Source: Pseudomonadota bacterium | GTDB taxonomy: Bacteria > Pseudomonadota > Alphaproteobacteria > Caulobacterales > Caulobacteraceae | Reading direction: 5' to 3' | Assembly: GCA_023456105.1 (NCBI GenBank) | Contig: JAEYAO010000024.1 | Location: 1 to 39,143, forward strand | Length of the DNA: 39,143 nt | Part shown: positions 35,899-39,143 of the stretch, piece after piece | Layout: each line of letters opens with the position of its first letter | Numbering within the stretch: the stretch's first letter is position 1 | The notes under the pieces: model-generated | What the model was told of the DNA's origin: nothing | Databases searched by the model: none | What the model saw: only the letters and a program-made list of their open reading frames with translations | Translations under genes and position numbers: made by a program

Positions 35899-36060
35899 TC
35901 ATTCGTCGATGTTGGTCTCGTCCCACTCAGCGAGCATCCGGCAAGTATAGCGCGGACCATCTTTACTAACACCACGACACGCGCTTTGCGCTGCTCGACG
36001 CAGCTTGGAAATACACAACGGATTCCGGCCTTTAACCCGCCACTTGCCCTCCGACCACAT
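35899..36060 (-). CDS. Unrecognised 53-residue protein with atypical codon use
   Basis: This short frame, M-W-S-E-G-K-W-R-V-K to E-T-N-I-D-E, lies in a stretch of lower GC. It is basic in the first two thirds, has three cysteines and ends acidic. Codons with A or T at the third position are frequent (GTT, AGT, AAA, GAT, GGT, TAT, ACT), unlike every neighbour. The frame is open about 36 further codons upstream, with a GTG at 36069 as an alternative start, and no clear ribosome site is seen. It could be a recent acquisition, the remnant of a larger gene, or chance. Confidence 0.33.
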   Translation of the reverse strand: MWSEGKWRVKGRNPLCISKLRRAAQSACRGVSKDGPRYTCRMLAEWDETNIDE

Positions 36061-36214
36061 TGACGCCACAAAGGACTGTCTAAAGGCCCGCCGCCAAGCG
36101 CCGGGCTCGCAAGCCGTGCGTTGGTTGCGGATCGGACTGGCGGCGTCTCTCCGGCCGATCGCGCAAGACTACCCGTGGGCAGCGTTTCCCGCCCTGCTGA
36201 TCAGGACTGAGCCA

Positions 36215-37354
36215 TTGTCGCATCCTTCGCAGCTCCCTGCGTCGCCTTCGGTCGATCGCAAGCTCCGCATCCGTCCGGTTGCGGCCGCTGCGATGTTCGG
36301 GGGGGTGGCCGGGATTGCGATCGGTTGCGCCTACCTAGGTGGAGTGACGGCGCGCGCTACGACGGTGCGCGCCCAGGCCGAGCGCCTGCAGGGCGCCTCC
36401 AACGCAGGGTTCACCGAAGAAGCGCTGTCCGCCGCGGCCGGCGGCCTGGACGCCAGCGCCCTGGCCATCGCGCGCCGGCATGATCCCTACACGGTCGCGG
36501 GCGCCGCCCAGCGCGACCGACAGGCGGAACTGCTGTCCGCGCGCCTGGAGCAGTTGCGCCCCGCCGGCGATCCGATGCTGCGTCGTGTCAGCCTGAACAC
36601 CCCCTTCGCCGACGCCGCCGGCGGCTCGGCCCTGAGGCTGGACCACGCCTTGGACGCCGCGCGGGATCTCGATTGCCTGACGCAGGCCGTCTACTACGAG
36701 GCCCGCGGCGAGGGCCGGGACGGCATGAAGGCCGTGGCCCAGGTGGTTCTGAACCGCGTCCGCCACCCGGCGTTTCCGAAAACCGTCTGCGGCGTGGTTT
36801 TCCAGGGCGCCGCGCGGTCCAGCGGATGCCAATTCAGCTTCACCTGCTCGGGCGTCATGCGCGGACGCGTCAACCGCGCCGCCTGGAACCGCTCGCGCGA
36901 CATCGCCACCAAGGCCCTTTCCGGACAGGTCTTTTCGGGCGTGGGCTCGGCCACTCACTTTCACACCACAGGGGTGGCGCCGGGCTGGCGCAACTCCCTG
37001 GTCCAGGTCAGCCAGGTCGGCCAGCATCTGTTCTACCGCTTCGGCTCCGGACGCCCGTCGCCCGCCCTCACCTACGCGGCCCGCCCCGCTCAGCCGGAGC
37101 GTCCGCGCCTGATCCAGGCCGGGATCGACCCCGTCGAGACCGCCCGACGCGCCGGACAGGCGGTCGCCTATTCGCTGGCTCTGGCTCAGGACGGCGTCAA
37201 GCCGGAGACACCGCCCGCAACCGCAGTCGCCACGTCGGTCCCCGCGGCTGCGCCAGCTCCGGCTCCGGCTCCGAGGGCCGCAAAGCCTGTCGAGCGGCCG
37301 CCCGAAACGGCGGCGGCCAAGCCCGAAATCGCGGTCGCCGCCGCCTCGGCCTAG
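36215..37354 (+). CDS. SleB-type cell wall hydrolase, paralogue 2
   Basis: This 379-residue protein has one N-terminal membrane segment or uncleaved signal (about 22-43) and a helical linker. The Hydrolase_2 domain starts with C-L-T-Q-A-V-Y-Y-E-A-R-G-E (catalytic E162, canonical here), V-A-Q-V-V-L-N-R-V-R-H-P and G-C-Q-F-S-F-T-C. The tail is proline/alanine-rich. It should act on periplasmic peptidoglycan. It shares the A-R-x-H-D-P patch, domain order and catalytic segment with the 33100-34284 protein. The start is TTG 36215 with AGGA eight bases before it; the frame is open to 36005, but that part lacks the coding character of the rest. The true start is uncertain. Confidence 0.85.
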   Translation: MSHPSQLPASPSVDRKLRIRPVAAAAMFGGVAGIAIGCAYLGGVTARATTVRAQAERLQGASNAGFTEEALSAAAGGLDASALAIARRHDPYTVAGAAQRDRQAELLSARLEQLRPAGDPMLRRVSLNTPFADAAGGSALRLDHALDAARDLDCLTQAVYYEARGEGRDGMKAVAQVVLNRVRHPAFPKTVCGVVFQGAARSSGCQFSFTCSGVMRGRVNRAAWNRSRDIATKALSGQVFSGVGSATHFHTTGVAPGWRNSLVQVSQVGQHLFYRFGSGRPSPALTYAARPAQPERPRLIQAGIDPVETARRAGQAVAYSLALAQDGVKPETPPATAVATSVPAAAPAPAPAPRAAKPVERPPETAAAKPEIAVAAASA

Positions 37355-37369
37355 AGCCGCCGCTCCACC

Positions 37370-37597
37370 TCAGGCGTCGCGATCGCCCTTGGACGAGCGG
37401 TGCGCATCGTCATGGCTGTGCTTCAGGTCGCGCTCGCCGCCGCCGCCCGACACCTTGCTGTTGCGGCCGTTGGTCGGGCCGCCTTCGCGCGGATCCTCGA
37501 ACTCCGGCGGCTCGGCCTTTGCGTTCTGATGGCTTGAGCCGGGCCCGCCCCAGCGCTTTTCATCGACCGGTTCGGGATTGTGCTGGTTGTTGGACAT
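37370..37597 (-). CDS. Small hydrophilic, probably disordered protein
   Basis: This 75-residue protein is rich in G, P, D, E, H, N and S with almost no hydrophobic residues, so it is expected to be disordered. No family is recognised. It follows the 69-residue protein by two bases (a TTG-ATC-ATG junction), so the pair is one operon. GGAG lies 10 bases before ATG 37597. Composition and a stress-type promoter suggest a hydrophilin-like desiccation or osmotic protectant, which is inference. Confidence 0.7.
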   Translation of the reverse strand: MSNNQHNPEPVDEKRWGGPGSSHQNAKAEPPEFEDPREGGPTNGRNSKVSGGGGERDLKHSHDDAHRSSKGDRDA

Positions 37598-37599
37598 GA

Positions 37600-37809
37600 T
37601 CAACGATCTCCGGACTTGTGCTGCGGCGTGAGGTTCTGGTTGGCGTTGCCGAACCGGCCCTGCTGATCGAGGTTCGCGTCGGCGTCGCCCGGCTGTCCGG
37701 ACTGAAGACCGGTCGCGCGGTCGCGCGCATCGCCCTTGGCTTCCGGATTGGCGTCCGAGCCGCCGCCGGGGCTGATCTGCTCCTCTGGAACATGAGGCGT
37801 CTTGCTCAT
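37600..37809 (-). CDS. Small hydrophilic, probably disordered protein
   Basis: This 69-residue protein is rich in G, D, N, Q, P and K, with repeated G-D-A/N-A-N patterns (N-P-E-A-K-G-D-A, G-D-A-D-A-N, G-N-A-N-Q-N). No hydrophobic core is visible, so it is expected to be disordered. ATG 37809 has GGAG eight bases upstream and a stress-type promoter (37839-37865) before that. It is first in a two-gene unit with the 75-residue protein. The compositional similarity suggests related roles. Confidence 0.72.
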   Translation of the reverse strand: MSKTPHVPEEQISPGGGSDANPEAKGDARDRATGLQSGQPGDADANLDQQGRFGNANQNLTPQHKSGDR

Positions 37810-37838
37810 CGCTGGCTCTCCTTGTTCGTGACAGGGAG

Positions 37839-37865
37839 AAAACCCTTACGCCTCAGGCCCGTTCC
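37839..37865 (-). promoter_or_regulatory. Sigma-EcfG-like promoter before the hydrophilic gene pair
   Basis: On the minus strand GGAAC (37865-37861), 16 bases and GGTTTT (37844-37839) fit the general-stress consensus with one -10 mismatch. It lies in the 69-base gap after nadC and 30 bases before the first ATG. Confidence 0.58.
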
Positions 37866-37878
37866 AAACCGCAGCGCT

Positions 37879-38736
37879 TCAAAGGGCGTCCAGGCCGATG
37901 TCCAGCACCGGCGCCGAGTGGGTCAGGGCGCCGACGGAGATGACGTCCACCCCCGTATCGGCGATCCCTCGCACGGTGGTCAGATCGACGCCGCCGGAGG
38001 CCTCCAGCACCACCTGTCCCGCCGCTCGCCGCACCGCCTCGCCCAGGTCGTCCCGCGTGAAGTTGTCCAGCATGATCACGTCCGGCCCGACGCCCTCGGG
38101 GATCAGCGCCAGCGCCTCGTCCAGCTGGTCTAGCCCATCCACCTCCACCTCGACCTTCATCAGGTGGGGCGCAAAGGCGCGGGCGCGCCGCACCGCCTCG
38201 CCCACGCCGCCGCAGACCGCCACGTGATTGTCCTTGATCAGGATGGCGTCATCCAGGCCGAAGCGGTGATTGATCCCGCCGCCGCAGGCCACGGCGTGCT
38301 TCTCCAGCGCGCGCAGGCCGGGCGTTGTCTTGCGGGTGTCGGCGATTCGAACCCTTGTTCCGCGCACCGCCTCCACATAGGCGCGCGTCAGGGTGGCCAC
38401 GCCGCACAGTCGCCCCAGCAGGTTCAGCGCCGTGCGCTCGGCCGACAGAAAGGCGCGGGCGTCCGCCTCGACCTCGGCCAGCACCGCGCCGGCTTCGAAG
38501 GCGTCGCCGTCGCGCAGGCGCAGGTCGATGGACGCGGCCGGATCCGTCGTCGCCACCGCGAGCCTGACGCAGTCGATCCCCGCCAGCACCCCCGCCTTGC
38601 GCGCGGTGAAGGCCGCCCGCATCCGCGCCCCCTCGGGGATGCAGGCCATGGCCGTCATGTCGCCCGCACGCCCGAGGTCCTCGGCCAGCGCCAGCCGCAC
38701 CACCGGCTCGATCATCAGGTTCGGCAGCGATCTCAT
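37879..38736 (-). CDS. nadC: Nicotinate-nucleotide pyrophosphorylase (quinolinate phosphoribosyltransferase)
   Basis: NadC turns quinolinate and PRPP into nicotinate mononucleotide in de novo NAD synthesis. The 285-residue protein has the family motifs E-D-L-G-R-A-G-D (19-26), S-A-E-R-T-A-L-N-L-L (98-107) and the substrate-binding T-R-K-T-T-P-G. It also has H-R-F-G-L-D-D-A-I-L-I-K-D-N-H and E-A-S-G-G-V. Its ATG overlaps the nadB stop by four bases, so the two are coupled. Confidence 0.96.
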   Translation of the reverse strand: MRSLPNLMIEPVVRLALAEDLGRAGDMTAMACIPEGARMRAAFTARKAGVLAGIDCVRLAVATTDPAASIDLRLRDGDAFEAGAVLAEVEADARAFLSAERTALNLLGRLCGVATLTRAYVEAVRGTRVRIADTRKTTPGLRALEKHAVACGGGINHRFGLDDAILIKDNHVAVCGGVGEAVRRARAFAPHLMKVEVEVDGLDQLDEALALIPEGVGPDVIMLDNFTRDDLGEAVRRAAGQVVLEASGGVDLTTVRGIADTGVDVISVGALTHSAPVLDIGLDAL

Positions 38737-39143
38737 TCGGCGGCCTCCAGCGCCCGCGCGACGTGCGCGACCTGCATCCGGCTATGTCGCGCCACACTGT
38801 CGGTATGGGGGAAGTCGCCGCGATAGTGGCCGCCCCGGCTCTCTTCTCTGGCCAGCGCCGCCTGGGCGATCAGCCGGGCGGCGGTCAGGACCGGCGCGCC
38901 GGGCGCGCGGGTCTCGATCCGGGCGATCAGCGACAGCAGCCTCTCCAGCCCGACCCGCGTGCGCTCCACCCCCGCATGCAGCGTCATGGCCTCCCGCAGC
39001 GCCTGAAGGTCCGCCGATCCTACGTCCGCGCCGATCCGCGCCGGCAGGGGAGCCTCGCCGCCCCTCTCGCGCGCGGCCGCCACGCCCGCCCTGCGCCCGA
39101 ACGCCGCCGCCTCCAGCAGCGAGTTGGACGCCAGCCGGTTGGC
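38733..39143 (-). CDS. nadB: L-aspartate oxidase, C-terminal part (partial)
   Basis: NadB oxidises aspartate to iminoaspartate with FAD, the first step toward quinolinate. Only the last 136 residues are in the window; the gene runs off the right edge. The visible part opens A-N-R-L-A-S-N-S-L-L-E, the conserved flavin-adjacent motif of the family. The helical C-terminal domain follows with S-R-G-G-H-Y-R-G-D-F-P, whose arginine is conserved. Overlap with nadC shows a nad operon. Confidence 0.95.
   Translation of the reverse strand, partial: ANRLASNSLLEAAAFGRRAGVAAARERGGEAPLPARIGADVGSADLQALREAMTLHAGVERTRVGLERLLSLIARIETRAPGAPVLTAARLIAQAALAREESRGGHYRGDFPHTDSVARHSRMQVAHVARALEAAE

Noticed and set aside
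35865..36071. 68-residue minus-strand frame beginning M-W-R-Q-C-G
   Set aside because: It overlaps the 53-residue frame in a different phase and is less protein-like; at most one of them is real.
37618..38133. 171-residue + strand frame opposite nadC and the hydrophilic gene
   Set aside because: It is antisense to nadC and runs through a promoter-bearing gap; no domain is recognisable.

Overview
The window is a high-GC, gene-dense bacterial chromosome segment. Gene content, very high GC at third codon positions, a large TonB-dependent receptor, an HWE-family histidine kinase and alphaproteobacterial gene pairs (DUF4164-zapA, phnCDE beside a DHS-like gene, DUF6481) point to Caulobacteraceae, most likely Brevundimonas or a close relative. 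I see no prophage, insertion sequence, CRISPR array, rRNA or tRNA. Most genes are housekeeping or transport genes.

Layout. Positions 1-2773: end of an unknown + strand gene, then a minus-strand polyamine pair (fold-III ornithine/lysine decarboxylase and a deoxyhypusine-synthase-like enzyme). 2973-8184: a DUF2254 membrane protein, a phosphonate/phosphite-type ABC importer (phnC-phnD-phnE, overlapping cistrons) and an unlinked pstS-like lipoprotein. 8292-14481: galU, fabI, a minus operon of DUF4164 protein, zapA and a KTSC protein, then tkt and purT. 14482-15254: a 0.77 kb gene-free stretch with repeats and a candidate operator. 15255-22350: cstA with a YbdD/YjiX partner, a HAD phosphatase, a 1107-residue TonB-dependent receptor and an RraB-like protein. 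22371-30577: carB, DUF1294, a dicarboxylate symporter, small proteins, a GST, greA and trxB. 30600-37809: mostly minus strand and stress-flavoured: response regulator, GAF-PAS-PAS-HWE kinase, SleB-type hydrolase, dps, DUF6481, a glycine-zipper lipoprotein, a second SleB paralogue (+) and two tiny hydrophilic proteins. 37879-39143: nadC and the 3' part of nadB.

Most interesting signal. Several intergenic gaps carry sequences matching the alphaproteobacterial general-stress sigma factor (EcfG/SigT) promoter, GGAAC-N16/17-CGTT, correctly oriented and spaced. Perfect copies precede galU and the glycine-zipper lipoprotein. A near-perfect copy precedes the two tiny hydrophilic proteins, and a one-mismatch copy precedes a 70-residue protein. 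Weaker GCAAC-N16-CGTT versions precede dps, DUF2254 and a small membrane protein. With dps and an HWE kinase plus response regulator (a kinase class that often feeds the general stress response), this suggests that the 30.6-37.9 kb region is a stress-adaptation neighbourhood with several uncharacterised small proteins. Two families of palindromic intergenic repeats, two copies each, are also present. No clearly new multi-gene system is visible. All functions are inferred from reading the sequence, without database searches.
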